64,000 nt of DNA from Cephalopachus bancanus (Eukaryota > Chordata > Mammalia > Primates > Tarsiidae). Both the position numbers and the translations under genes were made by a program. Below the pieces are notes generated by a model. It had not been told where the DNA came from and searched no databases. It saw only the letters and a list, made by a program, of their open reading frames with translations. Of the stretch, positions 32,574 to 48,940 are shown piece by piece (positions within the stretch are counted from its first letter, which is position 1; every line of letters begins with the position of its first letter). Location of the stretch: contig JAPVLO010000182.1 of the NCBI GenBank assembly GCA_027257055.1, positions 7,874,001 to 7,938,000 on the forward strand. Reading direction: 5' to 3'.

Positions 32574-34324
32574 GATTTTAAAAGTCCACCAAATAAATAC
32601 ATGGATAGGTCAGGAGGAAATGGAGGCTTTGAGAGTTTATGAAATGAATGAGCAAATTCCAGCATGGGTCAAAGGAAAGAGGACTTCTCTCTAGGCAGGG
32701 AGAGAGAAGGTCAGAGAACCTGGATCTTGGCTAGGTCAAGAGCTGGCGTGGCTGGCAGCGGGCGGGGGGAGAGTTTGCTCATCAGCCCTACACCCAAGTT
32801 CATTCCCCAGCCATGGCCGAGGGGCTTGTTGAGAGGGCAGCCAAGCAGGGGGCTGGAGCCCTGTCCCTCCATCCCGGACACACAGTCCGGGGGCAGGGAG
32901 GGAGCAGAGAGAAGAAAGCTCCTGTCCTGGCCTCCAAGAGAACAGGCTCTTCCTGTCTGACTCTTCTAAAGCTGTCTCGTTTGTAGCCTAAATAATTCAC
33001 TCACCAATCTCTTAAGGAGCATTAGGAGACGAACAAAACCTGACCCAGCCCTCACACTCGGGTTCCTACTGCATGGAAGGAGGGTGGGAGCCTGGAGTCA
33101 GTCCCATGCTGCGGGGATGTGGCCTGCCTTCCACGGTTCCCTGGGGCTGGCAAGCTTGTGAAAAACAAAAAACAAAACAAAACAAAAACACCGAGGGTCT
33201 GGTTTTTTTTACAGCCCTTGAGCTAAGAATGGTTTTTACATTTTTAAAGGTTTTTAAAACAAAGCGAACATCAATAAAAATGGAGACGATGCAACAGAGA
33301 TTGTATGCAGTCTGCAAAGCCTGAAATATTCAGTATCTGGCCATATCCAGAAAAAGTTTGCCAATCCCTTAAAGTTTGCCATCCCCCAGCCTTGAAGGAG
33401 GCAGTGACAACCTTTGACCAACTCCTTGGCCACCCTACCCCAGGAGCCCACTATCTGCAGAGATTCCGAGTTGTTAGGGCTCTGATATTTACAGGCTAGT
33501 GAGAAGCCAGCATCATTGTTCACTCCATGATCAAAAACAAAACAAAACAAAACCAAGAAAAGAAACCAGAGTCGGGTAAGAAAGAGGAGCTAGCCAACAG
33601 TCTTGGTTCCACTGCACGGGGAGGGAGAGAGGAACAGACTCAGCCCCAACTGGCATCTGATGCATCTCTCGGAGGATCAAAGTTCAGCATCGTCCTGGTT
33701 GGTCCTTACCGACACCCCGTTCCCTAAGGTCCTGGAGACCCCGAGCCCAGCCATCACACATGCTGCAATTCTCTAACTCATGAGATATCCAAGTAGCCCC
33801 TGCCTCTGAGTCCCTGAAACCTGTGTCACCCCAAGCCATCTAGAGTGCTGGCCTGACTGTTCTGACCCTTGGTCTTAAACACTGGCTCCAACCTGCCACC
33901 CCTTCTGCCCAGCAGGGGTCTTTAAAGGGAGAGGACTCTCACCAGCCCTACATCCTACCCAATGTCTCTGCTGGAGTCAGGGCCTCTGAGAGTTACAGCC
34001 TAAGGACCCCAGAAGAGATGGGTCACGGTGGCAGTGTTGATGCCAGCTCAGAATTCCCCAGCTGTAGCTGGGCTGAGCGACCCCTGAGCTATCACAGGGC
34101 CTGTTTGAAATGTTGGGAACAGGGCAGAGTGGAGACCAAATGGCCCCACATCCTGGTGTGTGGATCTTCCTGATTATTTCAGAGAGGAGAATAGAGACCT
34201 GGCTAAAATTCCCTGCTATAGAATCTCCCGAGAAAAATGTTATTGCTGTCCAGCCAGTACTTTGCTGGCTCCAGTAACTACAGATAAAGTTAACATGGAA
34301 GGCCTAGGTTGGAACCCAACAATC
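32574..34324. other. Mostly unique intergenic sequence
   Basis: Apart from the Charlie fragment at 33205 and AAAAC-rich tracts near 33170 and 33540, nothing was recognised. Confidence 0.45.
33205..33365 (-). mobile_element. hAT-Charlie (MER5A-like) fragment, minus orientation
   Basis: The stretch tgcagtctgcaaagcctgaa, atattcagtatctggcca and agaaaaagtttgccaatccc is the reverse complement of the MER5A-type element at 30.1-31.0 kb, so the two copies face each other about 2.2 kb apart. Confidence 0.75.
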
Positions 34325-34425
34325 AGGCCAGCAGTCTTAGAGGTTTGGGAGCCCGGGCTGTTAGATTTCTTGGGCAAGTCACCTCACCTCTTTGGGACTG
34401 AGTTGCCTCATCTGTTAAAATCAAG
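34325..34425 (+). repeat. MIR SINE fragment
   Basis: Contains cttgggcaagtcacctcacc and gttgcctcatctgttaaaat, the most conserved MIR core. Confidence 0.7.
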
Positions 34426-34630
34426 CAAACAAACAAAACCCTGAGGTGCTTGGATGGGGGTGATTTTAAGGGCCTGTCCATTGTCTACCCAATGAACAGC
34501 CCAACCCAGGCCATGCCAGGGCAGAGGCTTTGCTGGGAAATTGGCTTTATTTTTGCTTTCTGTTCTCAAGTCAATCCAATCCCATCCAATGAGACGTCAC
34601 TGGTCTGGTGGAAGGGGAGAGTGTTCTTCT

Positions 34631-34921
34631 TTATTTTTTTTGAGTTGGAGACTTACTCCGTCACCCAGACTGGAGTGCAGTGGCATGCTCCAGGCCACCG
34701 CAGCCTCGACCTGCCGGGCTCCGGCGATCCTTCCGCCTCAGCCTTCCAAGTAGCCGGAACTACAGGCGTATGCTACCACGCCTGGCTAATTTTTGAAATT
34801 ATCGCAGAGATGAGGTCTTGCCAAGTTGCCCGGGTGGGTCTCGAACCCGCGGGCTCAGGCAATCCACTCGCCTCGGTTTCCCAAAGTGCTGAGATTGCAG
34901 GCTGAGCCACCGAGCCCGGCC
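34631..34921 (-). mobile_element. Young Alu downstream of TAFA3
   Basis: Complete derived dimer, intact aacttggc form in the left monomer. Confidence 0.94.
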
Positions 34922-35409
34922 AGGAGTGTTCTTCAACACGTTAGCAGCTTGCTGGGGATTGGAAGAGGCGGGTGGTGCCTGGGGAATGTGACCTCTCGCC
35001 TGTGTGCCCCGTGGCTGTGGGTGGATGAAGAGCGGTGGGACGCGTCTTCCCCAAACCCCCGCCGCGCCCACAGCCCACGGCCCAGAAGCCGCAGTCTGGC
35101 TCCACACACTTTCATCTAAATTATCCAAATTGTCTGTCACCAACTCCCCAACTCGACTGGGCATTCCTTGAGGGCAGGAATTGCGTCTTGACCTTCGGTG
35201 TTCCCAGAAGAGGCCCTTGACATGTGGCTGGATCCATCCTATCTGCTGAGCAGCTTAATTGAAATGCCCTTGGAGAAACTGATGGTGCGCTTGGCACGGG
35301 GCATGTCCGGGTAAGTGAATCCCCGTATTTCTCTGACCGATGACCGGATACCATGCTTCAGTCTGGGACTCAGTCAAGCCTGTCCTCTCCAGAGCGTGAC
35401 CCCCAAAGG

Positions 35410-39167
<3,758 letters not shown>

Positions 39168-39394
39168 CCTGCGGAGGGAAAGAAGCACACGCGGTGCTCA
39201 GCTCCAGGCCGGAGGCCCCCGCCCCAGCCCGAGTGACTTCTGTGGGTCACGCACTCGGGAAGGCACAAGATGGGTAGGACGCACGCCTGGCCCCCAGGCA
39301 GCTTTCAGCCTGGCGTAGTCACGCAGGCGAGGGGTGAGCGCTACGGAAGGAAAAGGGCGCAGGCAGGGAGGGCCCTGAAGAGGAGCGTGAGAGA

Positions 39395-39475
39395 CGGCTG
39401 GGTGCGGTGGCTCACCCCTGTCATCTCAGTGCTTTGGGAGGCAGAGCTCAGGAGTTCAAAACCAGCCTATGCCAC
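39395..39475 (+). mobile_element. Alu left-monomer fragment
   Basis: ggctgggtgcggtggctcac onward, breaking off after aaaaccagcctatgcc. Confidence 0.8.
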
Positions 39476-39526
39476 ACGACTGTCCTACACAGTAGGATTA
39501 TTGCCTATTTTACAGATGAACAAACC

Positions 39527-39602
39527 GAAGCTCAAAAAACCTGGACACAACCTAACAACCATCCATGAAGCTCAAAAAACCTGGACACAACCTAACAACC
39601 AT
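39527..39602 (+). repeat. 40-base tandem duplication in TAFA3 intron 1
   Basis: gaagctcaaaaaacctggac begins at 39527 and again at 39567. The 36 shared bases of the two units are identical, so the duplication is recent or homogenised. Confidence 0.95.
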
Positions 39603-39990
39603 AAATGCACTGTAGAGAATTAATCTGTACAAGTGCAGTCCCACCCAGACAGCTGGACAAAAAAAAAAAACAAAAAACAGGAAATGCTTTATGTACTGAT
39701 GTATGCAGTGATCTCAAATGGTGACCTGTCATTAGGGGAAGAAAAGCAAAGTATAAAATAGCGTGCACCAAATGTGTGTAAGGGAAGGGTTGCCCATGCT
39801 GCCCCAATATGCACACACTAGCTCTGGGATGTAAAAACAAATTCTCTTGTTTTCCCCCAAGAAGGGAAACTGATTGGCTGGGAGATGGAGGAAGCAGAGA
39901 CTTATTTTCCTCCTAGTTTATTTTTCACCTTTTGAGCTTCCAACCATGAGAATGTACTAGCAATTCAATTGGAACAAAATATGAATTTAA
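39600..39990 (+). mobile_element. Probable L1 3' UTR remnant
   Basis: An AT-rich stretch whose distal part (gaaactgattggctgggaga, then gacttattttcctcctag, then caccttttgagcttccaacc) resembles the 3' UTR of old L1 families. It lies in TAFA3 intron 1 and has no open frame. Confidence 0.5.
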
Positions 39991-40002
39991 AGAGGGAGAG
40001 GT

Positions 40003-40290
40003 CGAGCGTGGTGGCTCACGCCTTCATCCCAACACTTTGGGAGGCTGAGGCGGGAGGATTGCTTGAGCGCAGGAATTCAAGACCAGCTTGGGGAACATAC
40101 CGAGACTTCGTCTTCATAACAAATCACAAAAATTAGCTGAGCGTGGTGGTGCACACCTGTAGTTCCAACTACTCAGGGGGCTGAGGCAAAAGGATCACCT
40201 GAGCCCCGGAGGTGGAAGCTGCAGTGAGCTGTGACCCTGCCACTGCACTCCAGCCTGGGCCACAGGAGTGAGACCCCAAGTAAAAAAAAG
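40003..40290 (+). mobile_element. Alu in TAFA3 intron 1
   Basis: Complete, moderately diverged dimer. Confidence 0.92.
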
Positions 40291-41564
40291 TAGACGAAAC
40301 CAAGGCTAACAGAAATGACTTGCCCGAGGCCTGGCGGTCTGCAGGTGGAAGAGCCTGGAGCCCGAAACGCTGGCTGTGTCCAGGGCTCTGCTTTGTTTTT
40401 GTTCTCCTCCCCTTTCCCTGTCCCCCCTTATCCTCCACGGCTCGGGCCTCTCGAATCTGTCCCAGAGGTTAGGCCAGAAACGGAGGGAACCCCGCGGAGG
40501 CAGAGGCACACGGTAGCTGGTAGCTGCCCAGCCATAGAAGGAGACAGAGCAGCCACAGGAGATAGCAGGCTGCAAACTGGGGGTGGGCCCGGACCACTGC
40601 CCCTGCTGCTCTGCTAGCCTCTTGGGGCACCATGGGGCTCCCACAAGAGCCAGACAGTTCTGGGAAAACCGGAGGCCAAACCAACCGTCAGGACCAGCTG
40701 CTCCCATCTCCCCACTTCCACCTCCAAATGTCTCCTCCCCCACTTTTTGGGATCCTCCCGGTTCTGTCTGTTCATCTACCGGCCTCAGACTCACTCCACC
40801 TGGACAAGTGTGAAAGATTCTTGGGGGGCTGCCAGGGAAAGAGGGAGCTCATGGTCCTGAGGGAGTGAAGGAGGACCCAGGAGAGGGCAAGGAGCTGGGC
40901 TGGACGTGGAAGGAGAGCCCAGTGACGAAGCTGTTCCCCGGTGCCCGGGCAGGGACAGTCTCTCCCTCTGCCCTAGGACTCTGGAGGGACACTCGCAGAC
41001 TCTGGGAGCCTGGGAAGGGTGGCCAGAGGGTGTTCCTCTGTTGCGGGAGTGAAGCAGGGGTGACAGTAGGGAGGGGCCTACGAATCAGTGCTGACATCTC
41101 TCCAGTCCTGGGAGGGAGCTGAGCAGAACCTGGCAGATTCCTGCCGGAAGAGGCACCTGGAAAGCCTTCCTGGGCCCCAGCTCTCTGTCCCTCCTCCTCC
41201 TCCTCCTCCTCCGTGCATGGCACCTGCTTCCTGGACTAGCCAGGGTCTGGCCCAGCTCTGCCACCCGCCTTTCCCACTCCGGAAGGCTAGAATGGGGGTA
41301 TTCAGTCACCAGGTCTCCCAGTCTCAGAGGCCACAGCACCCCGGCTCTCCATTTTTCCCGAAGGCCCTTTCATCCCTCCCCTGGCTCTCTGAAGGGAGGC
41401 AGGACTGAAACACGTAGCGTGGTGACGCCCAGGAAGGACAGAGCCCCGCGGCTCCTGGCTCCCCGGAGTGAGTGAGCCTGGAAGGGGCTGTGGGGGAGAC
41501 GGAGGCGGTGGTGCCAATGCCCGGGGATGGGGTGCATCACGGGCGAAGGACTTCCCACCCTTCG
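40291..41564. other. TAFA3 intron 1, unique sequence
   Basis: Contains a (CCT)n run near 41190; overlapping frames on both strands are not recognised as genes. Confidence 0.45.
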
Positions 41565-41575
41565 AGACGCTCCTC

Positions 41576-41818
41576 TTTTTTTTTTTTTTGAGTTGGAGGC
41601 TCACACTGTCGCCCAGGCTGGAGTGCAGTGGCCGCTGGGCTCCGGCGATCCTTCCGCCTCAGCCTTCCAAGTGGCCGGAACCACAGGCGCGCGCTACCAC
41701 GCCCGACTAATTTTTCGATTTTTATTGCAGAGACCAGGTCTCGCCGAGTTGCCCAGGCGGGTCTCGAACGCGCGGGCTCAGGCAATCCACTCGCCTCGGC
41801 CTCCCAAAGCGCGGGATT
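41576..41818 (-). mobile_element. 5'-truncated Alu at the edge of the TAFA3 CpG island
   Basis: Lacks the first bases of the head, yet has a perfect 15-base duplication agacgctcctctttt at 41565 and 41819. The right monomer also has an internal deletion. Confidence 0.94.
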
Positions 41819-41839
41819 AGACGCTCCTCTTTTCGGAGT

Positions 41840-42860
41840 AGGTGCCCCCTCTCCCGCCCCCCCAGGAACCCTCCTCTTGGCCGTTCAGATCACAGCCCTG
41901 TTTTCTCTCAGGCGAGCTAATGCCCTCCGAGCTGCCACCCTCCAATCCAACTCACCCGTCCCCCTCGGAACCCCGAGGCCCAGAAGACCTTGGGGTGGGA
42001 ACTGGGCCCGGATCTCCGGCACACGATTCCCTCCCCGAGCGAGAAAGACGCGCCTGGATGCGTCCTTCGGTGCCCATGCGCCTGCCTCAGTTTCCCAAAC
42101 CCCAGCCCAGACTGCGGAGAGGCTGGCTTCGCCGCCCGCACACCCGCCGGGGGCTGAGAACGCGAACCACGAGAACCTCGGCCTTTCTGCCCGCCCCCTC
42201 GCCCCCCTCGCCCCCGGGGGCTGAGACCCCGGCCCGGGACCCACCTGGCCGACGGCGGGGCCGCCCGGGCGACCTGCCGGCCGGGGACCGCGACTCCGAG
42301 AGGCGGACGCCGGCGGGGCGCGGCCCGGCGCCCTCAGCGACCGGCGGCGCCCCCGGGCCGGCGGGGCTCGCGCCGGGCTGGCATCGCGGGCGGGGCGCGC
42401 GGGGCTCCGGCCCGGCCGCGCCGGCTCTGCGGGACGCGGCCGGCGCCCTCCCGGCTCCCGCCGCGCAGCCGCCGCCGCGCCCGGGCCGCCCCCGCCCGCC
42501 AGCCCCGCGCGGGCGCCGCCGCCTCCCTCGCGGCAGCGCGGGGCGCACGGCCGGGCGGGCGCGGCCGGGACGCAGCGGCCCCTGGCGGCCGCCGGCCGGA
42601 GGCGGCCAGACGCGGCATCGGGCCCCGCGGGCGGGGTCCGCGCGGACGCCGCGCTGGGGCGCGGGGGGCCTCCCGCGGGCCGCCCCGAGCGCGCTCGGAC
42701 TCGGGCGCCTGGGCCCGCGGCTTCGGGGCGCCGGCCGGCGCGGGCGAGGCGGACTCGGGAGTGGAGCCCCTGCCCGGCCCCTCGGGGTTGGGAAGTCGCC
42801 GACGGCGCCGTCCCGTCGGGGCCGCGGCATGCCGTTGCTCACGTGTGACCCTAAGTCGAT
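41840..42860 (-). promoter_or_regulatory. TAFA3: CpG island, probable TAFA3 promoter and untranslated first exon
   Basis: Extremely CpG-dense sequence upstream of the TAFA3 start-codon exon. A minus-strand donor-like site (gccag/gtgggt, exon edge near 42245) could be the 3' end of the untranslated first exon that the acceptor at 39169-39170 requires. The island has long open frames on both strands, which are a by-product of GC content. The transcription start cannot be placed from sequence alone. Confidence 0.7.
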
Positions 42861-43251
42861 GAAATAAAGCGTAAAACTCCGTTCCTCCTGAGTACTTGCG
42901 CATTTCGAGGGCTCCGTGGCCACCCGAAGCCGGGGGCAGCCGGGTCGGACAGAGCAGACACCGAATATTCCCGTCCGTGCACAAACACCTCTTCACCAGC
43001 CCCCCCCTCTCGAAGGGTGCTTACGAGGGGATGGGAAAGAGCTTCACCCCGGGACGGGTGTCCTCGGGGGCCTGGAGGAGGAATGAGGGTGAGAGCACCA
43101 GGCCAACAGGCTGGTTGGTGAGTGGTCCTCGTGGACGATGAGTAGGCCTCCCAACTTGGGGACCGAACTCGAAGACCCAGTTTCTTCATCGGAAAAATTG
43201 TCCATTGCAATCACTCTCTATACCGCACACCCGGGCAACTTAAATATACAG

Positions 43252-43548
43252 GCCGGGCTCCGTGGCTCACCCTGTAATCCCAGCAGTCTGGGAGGCCAGG
43301 GCGAATGGATTGCCCGAGCCCGCGGGTTCGAGACCAGCCCAGGCAACTTGGCGAGCTCTCATTTCTACAACAACTAAAAAATTAGCCAGGAGTGGTAGCG
43401 CACACCTGTCGTTCCGACTACTTGGAAGGCTGAGGAGGAAGGATTGCCGGAGCCCAGCAGGTCGACGCTGGGGTGGCTGTGAGTGTGCCACTGCACTCCA
43501 GCCTGGGTGACAGAGTGAGACTCCGACTCAAAGAAAATAAATAAATAA
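43252..43548 (+). mobile_element. Alu, first of three head-to-tail
   Basis: Complete dimer, tail aaagaaaataaataaataag. Confidence 0.93.
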
Positions 43549-43855
43549 GCTGGACACGGTGGCTCACACCTGCAACCCCAGCACTTTGGGAGGCCGAAGC
43601 AAGAGCTGAGGGGTTTGAGACCAGCCTGGGCAACTTAGTGAGACCTCATCTCTACAAAAAATGTAAATACTTTGTCCCAGGCGTGGTGTGCACGCCTGCA
43701 GTCCCAGCTACCCGGGAGACTGAGGCAGAAGGATCAGCTGAGATCAGAAGGTCAAGGCTGCGGTGAGCCCTAATCGTGCCACTGCACTCCAGCCTGGGCG
43801 ACAGGGTGAGATCCTGTCTCAAAATAACAATAACAATAATAAAAATAATAATACC
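43549..43855 (+). mobile_element. Alu, second of three head-to-tail
   Basis: Older dimer with an (AATAA)n tail. Confidence 0.92.
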
Positions 43856-43860
43856 TGCAA

Positions 43861-44166
43861 GGCCGGATGCGGTGGCTCACACCTATAATCCCAGCATTTT
43901 GGGAGGTCGAAGTGAAAGAATTGCCTGAACCCATGAGTACGAGGCCAGTCTGGGTAACTGGGTGAGTCCTCATCTCTACAATAAATCAAAAAATTAGACA
44001 AGCCTGGTGGCGCTTGCCTGTAGTTCCAGCTACTTGGAAGGCTGAGGCGGAAGGATCACCTGAGCCCAGCAGTTGAGGCTGCGGTGGCCGTGAGTATGCC
44101 ACTGTACTCCAGCCTGGGCGACAGAGTGAGACTCCAACTCAAAAAAAAAAATTTAATTTAAAAATA
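43861..44166 (+). mobile_element. Alu, third of three head-to-tail
   Basis: Complete derived dimer. Confidence 0.92.
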
Positions 44167-45174
44167 AATAATTGCAATCGTATACTTATTTAAGTATTAG
44201 ACAAATAGGAGAGAGAGGTAGGTGTTCTGTGAATTTGTCTCTTAACAGAAAGGACAGTGCTGTTGGTTGAAGAGGCGTGATGGTTTGAGGTTGAGTGATG
44301 TGAAGGGGAGAGACAGGCAGGAGAAGCCAGCTTCTGGGCCCTGAGCCACTGTGTGTGGCCTGGGACAAAGGGGCCTGTCTCGAGGCTGTCCATTTCCCTC
44401 CCTGGCTCAGGCCTCACGGTCTCCTGGCAGGACCAGCCACTGGGCAGTCTCGGCTCTCTTCAGAGAGAAACATCCCACGAAACTGCTTCTTCCCACTCAC
44501 CCCCTTCCCTCTCACTTGCTGCCGCCTCACGGTTGGGAAGAGGTGACGACCTTCTCACCAGGCTCTGAGGCGGTCTGAGGATAGAGAGCGTGTGATGGCG
44601 CCAGGAAGACAAGGTGAGAGGAGAGCCTTAGGAATTGGAATAGGTGGGGGACTGTTCCGGGACCCCAGGGAACTGCTGACTTCCCTGCTGACCCTCTGGG
44701 GCTGGAGCTTGGGGGGTTCCTAGGCCCGGGCCTGTAGCCCACTGGCAGTCACACCATGGCGGGTGCTGTGTAGAGCAGGGAACGGGGAGCTGGGTGACGC
44801 TGAGAAGTGGTATGTAAACTGTCCCAGAAACACTGAATAATAAAAATAACCAGCGGGCATTTTTCCCCCTCAGCCTTTGGTTTGCTGCTGCTGTGACACC
44901 ATTTATGTGAGAGCTGGTTCCAGTTTCTCTCAGACAGGAGGGGACAACCTATAGCAACAGCCTGGCTTTTGTCCCCGTCTGCCTTTGCTGCTCTCTGTCC
45001 CTTTGGGTCTGGTTTTTTTCTCCTGCTCTCTCTGCCCAAAGCCTAGGCATAGCAAGTCTACAAACCTGAATGCCCATTGTGAGGCTTGTATTTCGAAGCT
45101 GCCAGGTAGGCCAAGCCGTCAGGGGGTACAGTTTAGTCGGGGGGAATAGAGGAGGGTATGGTCAGAACACCCTT
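44167..45174. other. Unique sequence between the TAFA3 and PPM1J promoters
   Basis: No gene or repeat recognised in the space between the two divergent promoters. Confidence 0.45.
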
Positions 45175-45426
45175 GGCCAGTCATGGTGGCTCACGTCTGT
45201 AATCCCAGCACTTTGAGAGGTGGAGGTGGGGAGATTGCGCAGGCCCAGAGGTTTCAGACCAGCCTGGGCCACTTGACAAGACATCAGAAATGTTTACAAT
45301 ACACCAGAAATGATCGGGGGCATGGTGAATCACACCTGCGGTTCCAGCTATTTGGAAGGCTGAGGCTGAAGGATCGCCTGAGCCCAGTAAGTCGAGGCTG
45401 CATGACAGAGTGAGACTCCGACTCAA
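45175..45426 (+). mobile_element. Alu with right-monomer deletion
   Basis: gtcgaggctgcatgacagag shows loss of the middle of the right monomer. Confidence 0.9.
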
Positions 45427-46099
45427 CAGTCTCTGATGGCTACCCCCAACGTGTATTGGGACCACAAGGGCCTTGTCCCCATTTGGACTGTGTGTGGGTG
45501 GGTGATGTCTCTGGAACCTAGAGATCAACTCTCAGGCAGGAGGTTTAGGGACAAAGCTCTTCCAGCACCAGGTCAGGATCAACCTCCCCTAGCGAGAGAA
45601 GGTCAGAAGAACAGCCATTCTTCCGGGTGCGGGGCCCAGTCCTGGTCTTCAGCGAGTGGACGGTCCCTTCGCTTGGGCAAGCGCTAAGCCTGGCCTCTGC
45701 CTCCCCCCGGCGGCAGATACGGGACTTGCCGGGCATCCCCTGACTGCGCGGAACCCCAGCCCTCAACAGAAGAGGGTCGGAGGCGAGGAACCCCACTCTT
45801 TCCTCGGCCTCACCGTCCCCCTCCAATCCGGAGAAATCAGCTTGGTTCCTAAGACAGACCGAGCCTGGGCGTCGTTGAGTCTCTCACGGCCTGCGTGGCC
45901 TCCGGGGGGCAAGCCGGGCACCAGGAGCCCCAGGTCCGGCCGCACCCGTGCAGCCGAGACGACGCCCACCTGCAAGGGCAGGCGTGCAGAATAAAGACCT
46001 CCCGGGTGGAACGTCCTCGGTAACGGGCCTGGGGTGCGCGCAGCACGTGCTCCGTAAATGGCAGCTGTTCATTAAAGTATGTTGCTAGGCTTCCTACTA
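45427..46099. other. Unique sequence upstream of the PPM1J CpG island
   Basis: GC content rises toward the island. No gene recognised; could hold promoter-proximal regulation. Confidence 0.4.
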
Positions 46100-47660
46100 A
46101 CTAGTCCTGGGGTGCGCGCGCGCTCCCGCGGGGGGGTCCAAATGCGGGAGAAACTGGATTCTGAGAAAGCAGGGGGTGGCGAGCGACGCCCCCCGATCTA
46201 GAGGGGGTCTCCAGGAGCCCGGGAGTTCGCCCCCGCTCCCTGATTCCGGGTGGTCGCGGAGGCCGCAGCCGCGTGGTCGCCACGCACCCCCCGCGCCCGC
46301 CCGCAGCCAGAGGAAGCGCCACCCCGCGGCTCCGAAGCGCCCGGCCGCTCCGAGGGCCTCGGCTCCACGGCCCTGCGGGCGGGCCGGCCACGCCGAAGCG
46401 GGAGCCGGAGGACCGCGCCCCTCCGCCACCGCGTCACAGTGGGGAAGTTCCAGCTGCTGTCCAGCCCCGAGCACGCCGGCAGCGAGCTTTCCCTCCTTCC
46501 CACCGCCGCAGGCCCGCCTTCCCCTGGGACGCGGAGGCGGGGCCGAGCGGCGCCGGGGCGGACGAGACCGCGGCCGGGGGCCGCGGCCGGGCCAGTCCGC
46601 CCGGGCCCCGCCCGGCGGCGGCGGCGGCGGGCCCCGCCCACCCGAGCCCTGGGGCGGGGCCCGCGCGGGGGCGGGGCCGCGGCGGGGCGGGGCGGGGAGG
46701 CAGCATGCTAAGCCGGGTGCGCTCGGCCGTGGCGCACCTGGTGAGCGCCGGGGGCGCGCCGCCTCCGCGCCCCAAGTCCCCGGAGCTGCCGGCCGCGGCC
46801 TTGGCGCCGCCCGCCGCGGCCCCGGACGCGCCCCGGAGCCCTCCGGCGGGGGCCGGCAGCGGGGCGCCCGCGAAGGCGGCCGAGGCCCGGGCGAGCTTCT
46901 CCAGACCCGCCTTCCTGCAGCTGAGCCCCGGGGGGCTGCGCCGCGCCGACGACCACGCGGGCCGGGCCGTGCAGAGCCCCCCGGACACGGGCCGCCGCCT
47001 GCCCTGGAGCACGGGCTACGCCGAGTGAGCGCCCCGGGGCACCCGGGCCGGGCCGGCACCCCCACCCCGCCCCCGCTCGGCATCCCCGGCGCCGGCGCGC
47101 GTCCGCCGCGCCGCGCGGGTGCCGGGGCGCCCCTTCCCGGACCTCCGCGGTCCTCGGGGCTTCGGGCCGGCCCCGCTCGCCGCGCGCTCTCGCCCGCGCG
47201 CAGCCCGCGCCCCTCCTTCGGGTCCCTCCCGACTGCTGGCGACCCTCGCCCGCGCCGCCGCGGGACCCCGCTCGCGCCCAGGGCGCGGAGGGCGGAGGGC
47301 CCCGCGAGGGGTGAGCGGGCCGCTGCTGGGCCGCGGCCCGGCGGTTCCAAGGCGAGGGGCGGAGGGCCCGGCCGGGAGCGGGGTTCCTCTGACCCGGGGC
47401 GCCCGCGGCTGGGCAGCCGCGCCCGGCGGCTCCCGGCCCCGGCGCCCCAGTTCCCTGTCCCTCTCACCGCCGCGCCCCTCCCCCTCCACACCCAGAAATA
47501 GCCCGCGACACCAGAGGCCGCGGGCGTCCCCGGGGCGGGGGAGGGGGCCGCCGGGGGGCGGGGGCCCCCTTCGGACGTCCCTCGGCCGGCCCCCCGCGCC
47601 GGCCAGGCCAGGAGCGGACCCCGGGCCGGGGCGCCCGGCTGGCTCGCAGGCGGCGCGTGT
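46100..47660 (+). promoter_or_regulatory. PPM1J: CpG island spanning the PPM1J promoter and first exon
   Basis: GC-rich and CpG-rich with several overlapping GC boxes (ggggcgggg type) in the 60 bases before the ATG at 46705 and no TATA box. It covers exon 1 and the start of intron 1. TAFA3 is transcribed away from here on the other strand, but its own island lies about 3.3 kb to the left, so this is probably not a shared bidirectional promoter. Confidence 0.85.
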
Positions 47661-48902
47661 GTTCGGAATGCGTCTCCGGGAACGCGGAGCGCGAGCGAGG
47701 TCGGGCGCCCAGGTCGCCGAGGGGGTGGCGGATGGCCCGGTGGCCCCCCACCTCCCAGAGCTTCCCGTGGGGAGGGTCTGTGGGTCTGTCGGGGGGGGAT
47801 GGCTCCTGCCGGTCCAGGTGGGCTTCCGTTCCCGTTCGATCTCGGTTGCTCTTTCCCGATCGGGGCTGCAGAACTTCCTCGTGGCCAGAGCCGCAGAAAC
47901 TTTCCGGCGTGGTTTTGGGATAAGGGTGGGTGTGCCCACGAAGGTGAGGTGCGGGGTACCAGGTACCGGGAGAGTTGACTGGGGTTGGGGGTGGGCTGAA
48001 GGGTCTCCACTAGCTGGAAAGTTAAACTTCCTGCCCCCGTCTAGCCCCTCCCCCAGGGATGCTTTTTTTTTTTTTGGTCAGGAATGGGGAACTAAGGCAG
48101 GGAGGTGCTGCCGCCGGCCTTCCTGTGAGGGAATAGGGCCTGCCACCCAGACTGTCCTCCCTGCGTCTGGCCTGTCCTCCCTTCTCCTCCTCGCTCTGGC
48201 CTGGATCCCAGGTGTCTGTGACCTTTCTCCGCTTGGCCAGCAAGCAGAAGGGGGTGTGTGTCTAAGGTGGGGGTTATTCCAGGACCTGGTCTGGCGTCCA
48301 ACCTGGTGTGGTCATTCTGGCCTGGCAGGGTCATCAACGCTGGCAAGAGTCGGCACAATGAGGACCAGGCTTGCTGTGAAGTGGTGTATGTGGAGGGTCG
48401 GAGGAGTGTCCCAGGGACTCCCGGTGAAATTAGCCGAGGCCAGGTAAGCCTCCAGCCCCTCGCCTGGCCTCAGAGACACAGCGACAGCTGTCCCCAGGGA
48501 CTCCCAGCATCTGGGTTTAAATCCAAGACACGTGGAAGCCCAGCTTCCTAACTCTCTAGCTTCTACATGAGACTCTACCATGTCAGAATGAATGTTTACT
48601 TTCCCACTTAAAATATAGATGCTCAGCTGGGCTCGGTGGCTCAGCCTGTAATCCCAAGCTTTGGGAGGTTGAGGTGAGTAGATTGCCTGAGCCCGTGGGT
48701 TCGAGACCCGCCTGGGCCACTTGGCGAGACCTCGTCTCTACAATAAATCAAAAAATCAGCCGGGCATGGTAGCGCACGCCTGTAATTCCGGCTACTCGGA
48801 AGGCTGAGGCGGAAGGATCGCCGGAGCCCAGCAGGTCGAGGCTGCGGTGGCCGGGAGCAGCCACTGCACTCCAGTCTGGGCGACGGAGTGAGACTCCAAC
48901 TC

Positions 48903-48940
<38 letters not shown>

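Noticed and set aside
41842..42867. 341-codon frame and its antisense partners at the TAFA3 island
   Set aside because: Same compositional artefact; no domain.
46097..48010. 637-codon minus-strand frame over the PPM1J CpG island
   Set aside because: It lies antisense to PPM1J exon 1, is compositionally biased and has no recognisable domain.
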